Source: Circinella minor
Taxonomy: Eukaryota > Mucoromycota > Mucoromycetes > Mucorales > Lichtheimiaceae
Reading direction: 5' to 3'
DNA: 64,000 bases
NCBI GenBank assembly: GCA_016758965.1
Contig: JAEPRB010000174.1
Span: 22,791-86,790 of the forward strand
The position numbers were made by a program, and so were the translations under genes. The notes beneath the pieces were generated by a model. That model searched no databases. It had not been told where the DNA came from and saw only the letters and a list, made by a program, of their open reading frames with translations. Of the stretch, positions 10,776 through 22,007 are shown piece by piece (positions within the stretch are counted from its first letter, which is position 1; every line of letters begins with the position of its first letter).

Positions 10776-11708
10776 AAAAACCGTCTTTTTCGTTCAAGTG
10801 TATCCATTGGGCTTCATAAGAGTGCCAGCAGCCTCTAAATGTTCCGATTAAATGCAACTTCGCTTTTCGCAATGAACATGTTCGTCGGTTTTCAAGTAAA
10901 GTTTCAGTTAGTAAGAACTCGTTTGTTGCTTTGTTTTATTCTATTATAAAACTTGGTTAGATAAAAAAAAAAAATTGCCAGAGTGAACACAACATAAGTA
11001 TGAGACAAATTTAGCTCTAATAATAATAACGAGTAGCACTACTTGTAACGAATTTTAGTCCTTCCCTATTCTTCCAAAATACCGTCCTTCATTGGTGAAC
11101 AAAATAAACCAAGTGCTAAAAATTCATGGCCAATTGTCAAATAATTCATGTATCATCTGTAAAATAATCTAATACCCTTATGACGAGTTGTAAACGGTCA
11201 TTAATGAATAATTATAAATACATGGACAGTAGTGAAAAATTCAACTTGACTGCATGTCGTCAACACCAGCTGACTCTAAATTAACCTCAATACAGCAGGA
11301 ACAAGGCTTTTTTTTTTCCGTTGAACAGTTTTTTTTTTTTTATCTGACAACCTATTACAGCCTTTGGAAGGTAACTATATAAATCTTTTTTTTTATTATT
11401 ACTTTTTGTTCAATCAACCGGGTTTGTTGTTGGCGTGTCTTTCTTCACGTTTGAGTGATGTATGTTGATTCATTGGTCATGGTGTGTCTTGATCATCATT
11501 TCAGCATCCATTGCAAAGCTTTTTTTTTTTTTTGAAGAATGGGGGAATCTGTTGTTGGTGCGTCCTGAACAGTGTTTCAGCATTCATTGCAGATATACTC
11601 ACCTGATCAATAAATTTCTTTTCAGTGTGAATGGGGCAGCTAAATATTACTTCTTTGTGGTGTTTTTTATGTTGGCGTTCCCAATAGGAGCATTCCAGTG
11701 TACTTCCA
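10776..11708. other. AT-rich flank of the transposase relic
   Basis: No gene supported. Near 11425-11510 and 11548-11592 two short stretches resemble each other (gttgttggcgtgtc / gttgttggtgcgtc, and ttcagcatccattgca / ttcagcattcattgca). This may be decayed 5' sequence of the transposase element that follows; the usual N-terminal zinc ribbon of such transposases could not be reconstructed. Confidence 0.45.
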
Positions 11709-12555
11709 ATGAAGTTTAACTTTCTTTCTGGTGGTTGGCGGCGTCGTCATTGCTCTACCCATCGTACTATGTTAGCTGACACCATTTTTAGTGAAAGAAA
11801 TATAAAGCCTCATTTGGTTCTTAGAGCTTTTCTCTATCATGTTCCTTATGGGTCAATTGCAGCTATTCTTGGTATGTCTGAAAAGTCAACCTATCTTTTA
11901 ATGGATGATTTTAAACAGCTATTATTAGAGGAAGATGCAGAAATTGCATGTAGTGGTAAGTTTTTATACTTTTTTTTTAAAACTATTTTACTTAAGATAA
12001 ATAATTTAATAAATATTAAATACTTGTTACAGATGAGAAGATTGGTGACCCTGGAATTATTGTTGAAATTGATGAGTCAAAATTCGGAAAAAGAAAATAT
12101 AACCGTGGTCACTTAGTAGAAGGTCAATGGGTTCTAGGTGGTGTAGAAAGAACTGAAGAAAGACGTATCTTTTTAGTTTCAGTAGAAAGAAGAAATGCTG
12201 AAACTTTACTTTCTATAATAAAGGAAAAAGTTGCCCCTAGATCTATTATCCATACAGATTGTTGGGCAGCTTATGGTGGTATACCATCATGATGGTAATC
12301 CAATGGATTTCCAACATTATACTGTAAATCATAGTCTTTATTTCCGTGACCCTATTACAAGGGTTCATACTAATACTATAGAAGGTAAGTTTTTCTTTTA
12401 ATTAAATAATTTAAAAGTATATATATCTAATCTTTATATTATATATAGGTACTTGGAATGGTATTAAGGTATCCCTTTTTCTAAAGGGGTATTCTAAAAA
12501 AAATGTAAATGCAAGTTTAAATGCATTTATTTGGAAAGGGGAAAAGATGGGGTAG
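11709..12555 (+). pseudogene. ISXO2/IS1595-like (Merlin-type) transposase, frameshifted relic with introns
   Basis: Three exon-like blocks: 11709-11955, 12033-12384 and 12449-12555, joined by in-phase GT-AG introns. They encode GGWRRRHCSTHRT, SIAAILGMS, EIDESKFGKRKYNRGHLVEG, QWVLGGVERTEERRIFLVSV, HTDCWAAYGG, HYTVNHSLYF and HTNTIEGTWNGIK. This is the DDE domain of the IS1595/ISXO2 transposase family: Asp in EIDES, Asp in HTDCW and Glu in NTIEG are the catalytic triad candidates, all present. Reading breaks at about 12283-12292, where a one-base frame change gives a stop just before the YHHDGNP continuation, and the C-terminus stops early after FIWKGEKMG. Hence a decayed copy. Eukaryotic relatives are the Merlin transposons. 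No terminal repeats were found with confidence. Confidence 0.8.
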
Positions 12556-13416
12556 AATAGTTAGTATTCTAAAGACTACTTACTGTACTTTCCTCTTGAC
12601 TATCCAAGAGGTAACTTCATAGATATTGAAAACTAAAAAATAAAATAAAAAAATTCTTAAACTGTTCCAAAACTTATTCTGATTATACAGAAAAATGTAT
12701 AAGTATTTCAAGTATAAAAGTATGAACCTGGTGACATGTCTGGGTCTGCTGGAATTACTTTTTATTTTTTAGAAGAGTTTTGTTGGTGCTTTTCACTTAT
12801 CATTGTCACTAGTTTAATAGGTTCTAATTATATATAGAAAAACATAATTAAAATATCTATAATCAGTGAGACCCTTGTAAAAATTTATCCAAGTAGAATA
12901 ACGATTATGAATCTTTAACTGTTAATGTCCTTATGATGTGAATAGCTAAACATATAATTATACATTAATAGATGAAAGGATATGTATAATTGATATTAAC
13001 ACAAGCCTTATTATGTTAGAGCTGATGTCGTTACTATTAGCATAATTGGTATTACATGTGTTATATCAATAAAAATAAAGATGAGGAAGGAGACAGTAAT
13101 AGGACCAAAAGAACAAAACTGAACTGAAGTTTATTAAAATAAAGTATTATCTTTATTTATATGAAATATTATTATCGGTGGGATATATCAATGTGCGTAT
13201 ACGGATATATGTGGGTTTTCTATTTACAATGACTGTGTGAATTATGAATATAAGATAAATTATATTAAGTTTAGACTTTGTGCGATTGACGTTATGGCAT
13301 ATCTACGCAGCTGTTATCTGTTATCATCATAAAAGGTTGACTTCTGTGTTCTTACAAATCATAGTCCAAATACGTAGCGAAATACACAAATTGTCAGTAA
13401 AGCATAATTGAAGATA
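12556..13416. other. intergenic, no gene seen
   Basis: AT-rich sequence after the transposase relic. The first 60 bases may continue the decayed transposase C-terminus. No other frame or RNA gene was recognised. Confidence 0.6.
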
Positions 13417-13965
13417 CCGTCACCGCTCGCTATAATGATATGTCGATATAACGATAGGGTTTTGAGGTTCAAGACAGATTAAGCGGGGAAATATTGTTAT
13501 ATCGAGTGGACAAAGAATATCTTTATTTTAAAAAAACAAAAATAATACTACTTTGTTGGGCATTTTTTTTATGTTCTTTAGTTTTTAAACAATTCTTTGT
13601 CAAGTTTTAATAATTTGAACATCAAATTTATCTTCAGGCACCGTCTTTTCCAAAAAAAGAAATCAAGTGATATTCTGCTTCTGATTCTTTCTTATGGTAA
13701 TCAGATTTGTTTTTTATCAACTATCCAAGTCGAACTTGTTCTGGTCATTTTGCATGGCTTTATAAACAATAGGCAGTTTTTGATGCTTATCGTTATATTA
13801 TGATACTCGCATTTTTTTCTTACGTATAGGAGATCAGCATTAAGTATATGTGACCATGTGGTTGCAATTCAATTAAAATTAATGAGACAAGGAATATTTA
13901 ATAAAGAAAACTGTACAAAGAAAAAAAAAGAAGTGTTTTATTTTTATAATAGCTTATTTAAAATA
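13417..13965. mobile_element. 3'-truncated copy of the 4415-5210 transposon
   Basis: It starts after TA (13415-13416) with CCGTCACCGCTCGCTATAAT, one base off the other copy's first two positions, and follows it closely through the cgatataacgatagggtttt block, the internal inverse end at about 13492-13507, the tttgttgggcatttttt block, the caggcaccgtcttttcc block and the gacaaggaatatttaataaa block. Similarity stops near 13965, which corresponds to about 5020 in the first copy, so roughly 190 bases with the right inverted repeat are missing. It cannot be mobile as it stands. The orientation is the same as the first copy. Confidence 0.75.
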
Positions 13966-14349
13966 AGAACGAATCAAAATAAATAATAGTGTTCAATTGA
14001 TTTTATCTTTTATTTTTGAAGGAATGATATTCTATCAATTATTCATGAATGAATAGAATGTATGTTTATTATGGTAGTTTACTACACTTTTAGTAAAATC
14101 CGTATCCTTCACAGTCCTAAGCACTTGAAACTTTAAACTACTAGGCGACAAAAATTTCAGAAAACGCGACGTTGACTTCTATAAGCTTGCGACGTTAATC
14201 TTTACTGGCTGAGTTATTGCGTTTATAAAAAGTAGTGATACTCTAGCAGTCAAGACAGCTGAGCGGAAATTTTTTTCCTGGTTAACGAACCGGGCAATCA
14301 ATCAGTAGAGAGACCGTTTGAGAACCAGGGAATACAGGTAGACTAGTAC

Positions 14350-14715
14350 TCTACTGCCTATAGTAGAATATTTATTATGATTTCTCCAGAACCCCGCTTT
14401 ACTGTAATATGTTATCAACAACAGTAAAGCTGCTTAGAAAATTATGAGACAAGCTGTGAAATTACTTAAACGTTGTGTTTACCATATGCACAACAATATA
14501 TATATATATCCTGATATTATGACAAGTTTATCTTACTTATCACAAGTTCCAGAATGAATGTCTCAAAGCTTGGGAAAATTCATCCACATACATAATTATG
14601 GCATTAGAAAGATTTTTTTTTACATATTAGAAATAGTTATTCAAGAATAGGAACCAATGAGGTATTTAAAAAAGGGGGGATATTCATAAATGTTTATTTA
14701 TTTTTGTACGACATT
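14350..14715. repeat. Right copy of the diverged direct duplication
   Basis: Partner of 10390-10775 in the same orientation. The best block is 14410-14485 (ttatcaacaacagtaaagct, then agaaaattatgagac and acgttgtgtttaccatat). The two copies bracket the transposase relic and the truncated transposon. Divergence is too high for a recent insertion with terminal repeats; limits are approximate. Confidence 0.5.
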
Positions 14716-14888
14716 TTTGTTATAGTATCTTACTACTACATAAAATACTACTACTTGTCTACGTACTACTAACTACATATACTTATTTAATTCTATAATA
14801 AGTAAAAAGAAGAAGGAACATGAATAATTAGCAATTTTGGAAATAAACGAATATTGATTACATTAATAATAATAACACTGCTCTACTA

Positions 14889-16670
14889 TTATTCTCTTAC
14901 CTTGGCTGCCATCTTTGCAGCATGGTCACCGACAAGGGTTGCAAAATCAGCATCATCAGGGCATACAGCGAAATCATCCAATTCGGAGCAAGGGACAGCA
15001 ATTTGCCAGAAAGTATCACCAGCAAGCTCTTCACTTTCAACAAGACCTTGCCATTCGGGATAAACTGTTTTACGTTCAGCAGGAGTCTTCATGCCGTATT
15101 CTTCAAAAAGAACGGGTTTGCCAATATCAGCTTGAACACTAGCATGGTCCTATGTTATTATAAATATAATTATTATTATTATTTGTTTAATATAATCATT
15201 GTAAAGTACAAGTATATGTAGCATTTGCAGTAATAACTTAAATTTTTTTGTTTTTTTACAAACCTTAATATATTGGCTTCCCCATGCGACGTCATGACTC
15301 CAATCTTCAGGATAAAGATGGAAAGTACCAAAGTCGACGTTCTTCAAGGCAAGACTTGCTTCAAAGTCCATACCACTACCTCCATTATATTCAAAACTAT
15401 ATGTTTTGAAAAATAAATTAAAATAGTAAATATTATTTAGTGTAAGAATAGTGTATAAATATATAACCAAAAATTATAAATAATGGTTATATTTAATGAT
15501 TATAAAATGAGAAACTTACTCAGCTTCACCGGCACGATTGAAGAAACCCTCGTCACCAACAGCAACTAAATGGTTGCTAATAAACAAAATATTGTCATTG
15601 ATTAGATTTGTTTATAATACACCAGAAAAAAAGAATAAAAGTGTACATAAGATTGTTAAATTGCTTTGTTAAAATATTCATAACAATTTCAATAACATAC
15701 CTGTCAACTGATTTAATAAAGCTGGAAATGTCGTCAATCCAGGCGGTGGTAACTTTCGCATTGCAGCTATCAGAAGCAGGATAGGTACCACTACCAACAC
15801 ATCGAGGTTCATTTGCAATTTCCCAGGCAAATATTGATTCATCCTCCTATATCGAGTAGAAAAAATTATCATTGTTAGTATTATAAAAAAAAATAGAGAT
15901 CATGATAATTGCTAATATATCTGTAAAGACCCCCTTTTTTTCCCTCTCTTTTCATCCTTCAATCCCTTTTCTTCTCATTTCCAGATTTAAAATGTCTTTA
16001 CATACAGAATATTTGGTGCCAGTTAATTCGTTAGTACGATTGGCGACATGTTCGATATATGCCTTGAATGAACCAACAATTTCATCATTCGTATAGAAAT
16101 CGTCGTGATATTTTCCTCCGAAACTTTCAACGTAATAGTCCATGCCTCCATAATCCTTCCAGTTGTTAGTCAAAGTTAAGATGAGCTTGACATTATTCTT
16201 TGCAGCCTGCTGCAAGACATAATCCATACGGCCTAAACCAGTTTCGGCGTCATCATTAATTTTCATTGCCTTGGTCTCAGGATCCCATTGTTGGAACCAA
16301 ACGTTATCAGCACCCATGTTATACATCCAAGTACGAACTACTGGGAGCTGTGCTTTACTGGATGCAGAAAGCAAGGCAGCCACATCATCTTGGGAGGATG
16401 TCATGAGGTAATCTATGATAAATATTTTTTTCGGGTAAATATTCTGCTAACCATATTTCATCAAACAAAAAAAACTGATTCTCCATTTTTGATTATTTTA
16501 TCCACTATCGTTGTTAACTATCACTACTTACAAGCATTGGTACCAGCAAAATAAAAAGAGCCACCATCTTGAGTAAACTTAGTACCATCAGTTCCAACAA
16601 ATGCGGAAGACACCAAAGTAGAAGAGACAACAAGAGCAGCAGATGCAATGAGAGACAAGAACTTGACCAT
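14889..16670 (-). CDS. Secreted GH5 endo-1,4-beta-mannanase
   Basis: Six exons on the minus strand: 16670-16532, 16412-16006, 15846-15701, 15576-15520, 15396-15264 and 15149-14889; 380 residues. Residues 1 to about 23 (MVKFLSLIASAALVVSSTLV) form a signal peptide. FYFAGTNAYLM near residue 40 is the usual GH5_7 opening. FAWEIANEPR holds the acid/base Glu (residue 195) and PVLFEEYG the nucleophile Glu (residue 310 or 311). Length and motif spacing fit fungal endo-mannanases, secreted enzymes that cut plant or algal mannan/glucomannan. No carbohydrate-binding module is present. The last codons KVRE-stop overlap a good donor (AAG|GTAAGA), and splicing to an acceptor near 14791 would give K-N-stop instead, so the last residues are uncertain. 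Substrate preference is inferred from the family. Confidence 0.9.
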
Positions 16671-16797
16671 TTTTTTTTGACTTGATATAAAAAAATAAAG
16701 GATTGGACTGGTAATTGAGATAATAGAATAAGCTTTCAAAGCTATAGTAATTATAATACTGTTGTTGGACTTCAACTTGAAAGCCAATTGATGCCCT

Positions 16798-16804
16798 TTT
16801 TATA
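16798..16804 (-). promoter_or_regulatory. TATA box of the mannanase gene
   Basis: On the minus strand TATAAAAAGGG lies about 130 bases upstream of the ATG at 16670. This is a canonical core promoter element and suggests a strongly regulated, inducible gene, as is common for secreted hydrolases. Position and consensus are the only evidence. Confidence 0.55.
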
Positions 16805-19800
16805 TGTTTTTTTTTTATTATTTTCGTGTCGGTCGTCATTTTTTGTTATCAAAGTTCATCAATATATTATACTAATAAGATGGATCATTCAATCGATATG
16901 TTATAGTAATTAGAGTAAAATATGTTATTTCCCTACCACAATGGCGGGATCGACTTTGTGAAACATATTACCAAATACACAATTATCGTGCGCTACTGCA
17001 GAATCTCAATTTAGAATAACAATTTACTCTATATTAATTATCTATCGGTTTTAATAAAAGAAAAATCCTGTATATGGTAAAAACTGTATTTTCTACAAAA
17101 CCATAAGCCATATGTATTGATCATAAGATTATTTGTCAGTACTTATAGTCTTATATAATGTTTATTAACTATGTTAATAATACTATAGAAGCTTTACTGG
17201 CAGGAAGAAACCATTATTTTTAAATAATAAATGCTACATGAGTAAACAAAAAGCATAAATCTCATTTGACGTGTTTATTTCACGATTATTATAATTTAAT
17301 AAAAAAAATACAAGTAATTTTGCTATATCAATTAATTATAGAACAACAACAATATAACTGTCGTTACAAAAGCATCATTTTTTTTATTGGTAGGTAGAAA
17401 AATTAATGAGAAAAAAAAAGGCATGTAAAAATATATATTACTGTAAACCAGCATTGATGTGCAACCACTTTTTTCTTCTTTCTCTCTGTGTATTTCTGGA
17501 TGTATTTTTTCGAGCATTACATTAAATTATAATAAGAATAAATACTAACTTAAAATTGACATTTTACTATACTTTAAAGCTCCACAAACTGTTGTGCTAC
17601 CTTTGTTTTTTTCTTTGGCACTAGATGCTGATATAAGCAAATCAACTCTTGGAAGAAAAAAGAAATACAATGCTTTACCACAAATAATAACATTCTAGCG
17701 ATATGTAACAGTACACAAAAAAAAAAGTCACCTTTTTTTTTCTTCAGATTATTACTGTTCTATACCATTTGTTCCCACAGTTTTCAAAATATGTTGTATT
17801 ATGATAAAGATATAGAACCAATAATACGTAATAAAAGAGCTATAGTTAGTTATTTTTAAAATAATAGAATCTTTATATGATAGGATAATAATAGTATCAT
17901 AGAATTAGATATGAAATACATTGAAATAAATATTAAAGCAAATTTAAAAGTCTAACTTGGCGTATTGAATACTTATTTTACAATATTGCTCTCACGTTGA
18001 TCTTTCAATTTTTTTTTTATTTCGATTATGAAAGATTGTTATGTAACAAATAATTTGTATGTGAAAAAAAAAAGAAAGAGAGAGAGAATTACCCCGCTTT
18101 TTTTTTTTTACAATCGATATAGCATTCCCGCTCCCCACATGAACTTAACTAAGGTATATTTTTTTCTTTTCGATGCTGTGTAACACGGGAATAATGGTTA
18201 CATGATCATAGAATAATAGAAATAAGTTATATACGTAATTAACTTGATTATGTATTATTTTATTATTTTACGATTTGAATATAATTATAACATCATACAA
18301 AAAAACGAGAGAGAGAAAAATTTAGTGTCATTATTACTATTATTATTATAGTCTAGCAGTGATGATACAATCTACTGATTATTTGATGAAAAACCTCTGT
18401 TCGTGGGCGTGATCGAAAGCAAAATCCTGTAAGTAACATTATATTTTTTTTATATTACGACTTATTGACATCTTTCTTATTGTTGTTACACAACAAAAAA
18501 GTGTCAATAAAAAGTTTCATTCTATTACAAAAATTGAATTTTGGAAACTAGTATGGCTACTCTGTCGGTATAAAGTATTTCATCATCCCTTTTCGCTCAA
18601 AATATTGTAGATCAAAATTACAGTAGAATACAATACAAACAATACTGTATTTCGATAAAACTTATATATAAATATATTACTCGATTGCTTTTTTTTTCTA
18701 CTTGGGTGTGGTCATTGGCCATTGAAGAGTTGTTTGACAGCAGGTAGAATATTGCAAAATTTCTGATGCTACGTATACGAAAAAACAGAAAATATTTCCA
18801 CTCAAAAGGAGTTTGTTAGTTATCTTACAAAGGAATGTCAAATTTAAATTATATATTTTGAAATAAACAATCTATGTAGATGACAAAATAGATTTTGGAG
18901 CTGGCGAACAAAGGGTCAATAATCGAATAAGATCTTTTTTATGACTAGCCTATTATTCTTCTTTGTATTAAGCATCTTATTATTTAATTTGGTTAAGGTG
19001 GAGAATAGGTAAGCTTGACCATCATAACCATCATTCTAATCTCATCATCTTTCAGTCAGTTTAAATATCAGATTTATTAATAATACCCACTAGATATGAA
19101 GCCCATTAGAATACATCCAATATATACTGTACATATGTGTCTGTATGTAAATTAATAAATGCACAGACAAGGACAGTGTAATTTGCATGGTGATAATCAA
19201 AAGTGTATATTATAAAGCCTAGCATGTATAGGGAATGAGATTATACGAACCAGATAAATGAATAGGAAAGTGAAAGAGAGAATGTATGCTTACGCAATTT
19301 CTGTTTTTATTCCCTTCTCACTTATTTTACTATCCTCATTATTACCATCATTATATTTTTATTTTGTCTTCAGAATTCTTGGCTTCTATATATTTTTTGT
19401 CCTTTTCTTTATAGGCTGGTTATTATTTCTCTCGTCGGGTAGCTGGAGAGTTGTATGACAATCCTTTCGGAAGATGATCGTACCATGTAATGAATGCGCC
19501 TGTTTTTTAAATGATCTACTTAATAATTTCGATGCTACCTTTTTCTAATTTATCATTCACCCTAATACATATATTTCATTATTATGTTCCGTAATGCAAG
19601 CTTGATCTTAAGCTGTAAGTATCAACGCTTTGCCGAAGCAGTGGTGGTGGTAGTACATAAGTCCGAGAATTATGGTAACAACCGAAGAAATATTCTGATT
19701 TGGCCGCAGTATAGCTGTGGTAATTTTGGAGCTAATAAAGCATGTATACATCATGCTCAACGCTGTTGCATACATTAGATAAAATATTCTCAAAGGTCAA

Positions 19801-22007
19801 ACCTGATTTTAATTATTCACAGTATGTTCGTTTAATTCTAATCTATTTTATTCAATCTACTAGTTATATTGCTTTGGATTACACGGTTGCAGATAAAGAA
19901 AAACAACAAGCTATTTGTCACTTACGTATCAGAATACGTAATAGTAATAAGCCATAAATTTATTTATTTTTTGTTTCTACTTGCTTGAGCTTTAAGTACT
20001 TATTCTCATCAAGTGACTTATAAATACTTATTATCATTATGTTTCATCATTAACTTGTAAAAAATGTCGAAAATCTTCATAATAGAAGACTATCTGTGCG
20101 AAAGTAATAAAAAAAGAGTTACAATAATATGCTTTTTTTATAGTGTGCTCCCGTTATCCTGACTAAAAACTTGACCCGTAAAATGCAGCTCACTACCGTC
20201 GCCACTAAAATAATAATAGTAACAATAAACCAATGTAATATCAACAGCATACATATACAAACTATGTTTCAATTTGTCAGTGACAAAAAAATCAACCCTA
20301 ACTATACGTATTCTATTATAAGTGTGCACTAATTTAACACGATCAGATAATGATATGGCATTTTTAAATTATTATTTGTAGAAGTATCATTTCTTTATTA
20401 TTGAAGACAGTGTCTATGGTAATAGTAACAACAGTCATTCTTGTCGCTGGTTATCTAAATGTAAACAAAGCCAGCTTCCTTGAAGGAGTTATGACAGACC
20501 AAATGTTGTCAAGAACTTTTTTAATTATTATTAATAGCAATAAAAATATATAAGCTAAATAAATACCACTATATTGTGTTTATTATACAAAATAAACTAT
20601 AAACAATATATGACAATTTGTTGAGAGGGAGAAAGTAGGTGCTACTACATGAGGTGGGTGTTTGTAGTAATCATTTATTTCTTGTTCTATAATAAAAAGC
20701 AGTTATATATATATAGTATATATATGACAGATAAACCCATAGCAGAAGGATAATTGATATACTAAATAACCAGATGTTTTGATTGCGTAATAATGTTGAA
20801 AACGATATAGTTTCAACCTCGAGAGCAGCCACATACTCATATAATTGATTGACAACATATCTACTCAAACAAAAATTTGAAGATATTATAATATCGGTTT
20901 TCAAACCAATGGAATTCAATAAACTCACAGTTGTCAAAGGTCGACAACAAAAGGAGGAGTATATATATATGTCTCAAAAAGCTGAAAGAATATTCTTATC
21001 TGTTTCATCAGATGATCAAGTTATCCGCACTTCTTGTTTTCTTAAACCGACGGTGATTTACCTTCTTTATTTCATTGTCTCTCTCAGTTTGTCTTTACTA
21101 TGAACAATGTTTATAAGGTTGTGCGATCAATTTTGTGTCTTTTGGTTATTAACTTTTCGCAGAGTAGTAGTAGTAGAAGAAGAAGTTGGGCTAGCTAATG
21201 AAGAAGAATGTTTATAATAATAGTAATAAATACGTATTAAGCTCTACTAATGGTAATTCTAATAAAAATTTGAGTGTTGTTGCATATATACAAAGTCAAT
21301 ATAATGGTGGAAGTAGATCAGCATATGTTAAAACTACGTACGATAAAAGAATTTTTAATTCTTAAGAAACATAAAAGTCAACACGAAAAAGATAAATAGA
21401 AAATATTACAGAAAGATAGTTTGTTTGACCCATAATATCTTGATATTCAAGTAGGCTCAATCCATAGTTTTAATGATAATTTGCTTTATTATTTAATATA
21501 GCCAACATTGAATTGACAGCTGACTATCGTGCTTTGTGTAATTTTCAACTATTGATGTGGTGTTTAAAAGGAAATAGGCTGTATACTACTGTACTATGAA
21601 ATACTATTATACTCATAGAAACCAATATCTTGCATAGTAAGTGAGAAAATTAATTCGTGATAGGTAATTTTAATATTATGACAGATCATCAACAAAAAAG
21701 AGGGACTGTCCACCAGAAAGTTCGCAGTATTTTTTTTGGCGGGGCAATTTATACATAGACGATTTTAAGCAGAGAAATTGAATCTGGTTGTACAGGTACA
21801 CTGGTTCCTTGTTCCTTTTTTTTTTTTTTGTTTCGTTCTTTGGTAAACCCCCCGATGGATTTACAATGGTGCGTGTATGACTATATTCTATTACTCTAAT
21901 TTATATAATTCTTAACAAACACATTCTTAATAAGTACTCATTATTATCAATTATATATCTAACAAAAAAAAACTTTGTACACATGTATTTATATCTTTTC
22001 TTGTTAG
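16805..22007. other. 5-kb stretch without an assignable gene; scattered exon-like fragments
   Basis: No complete gene could be built. Fragments bounded by plausible splice signals or open for 30-85 codons include: minus strand around 17560-17650 (ISASSAKEKNKGSTTVCGAL); plus 18352-18431 ending in a CT|GTAAGT donor; plus 19742-19957 (YIALDYTVADKEKQQAICHL); minus 20138-20330; plus 20849-21103 (MEFNKLTVVKGRQQKEEYIY); and plus 21681-21764 (MTDHQQKRGTVHQKV). None matches a family I know and stops interrupt each. They may be relics of transposons or dead genes. The stretch also contains the promoter and unseen first exon of SET1, probably between 21650 and 22007. Confidence 0.5.
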
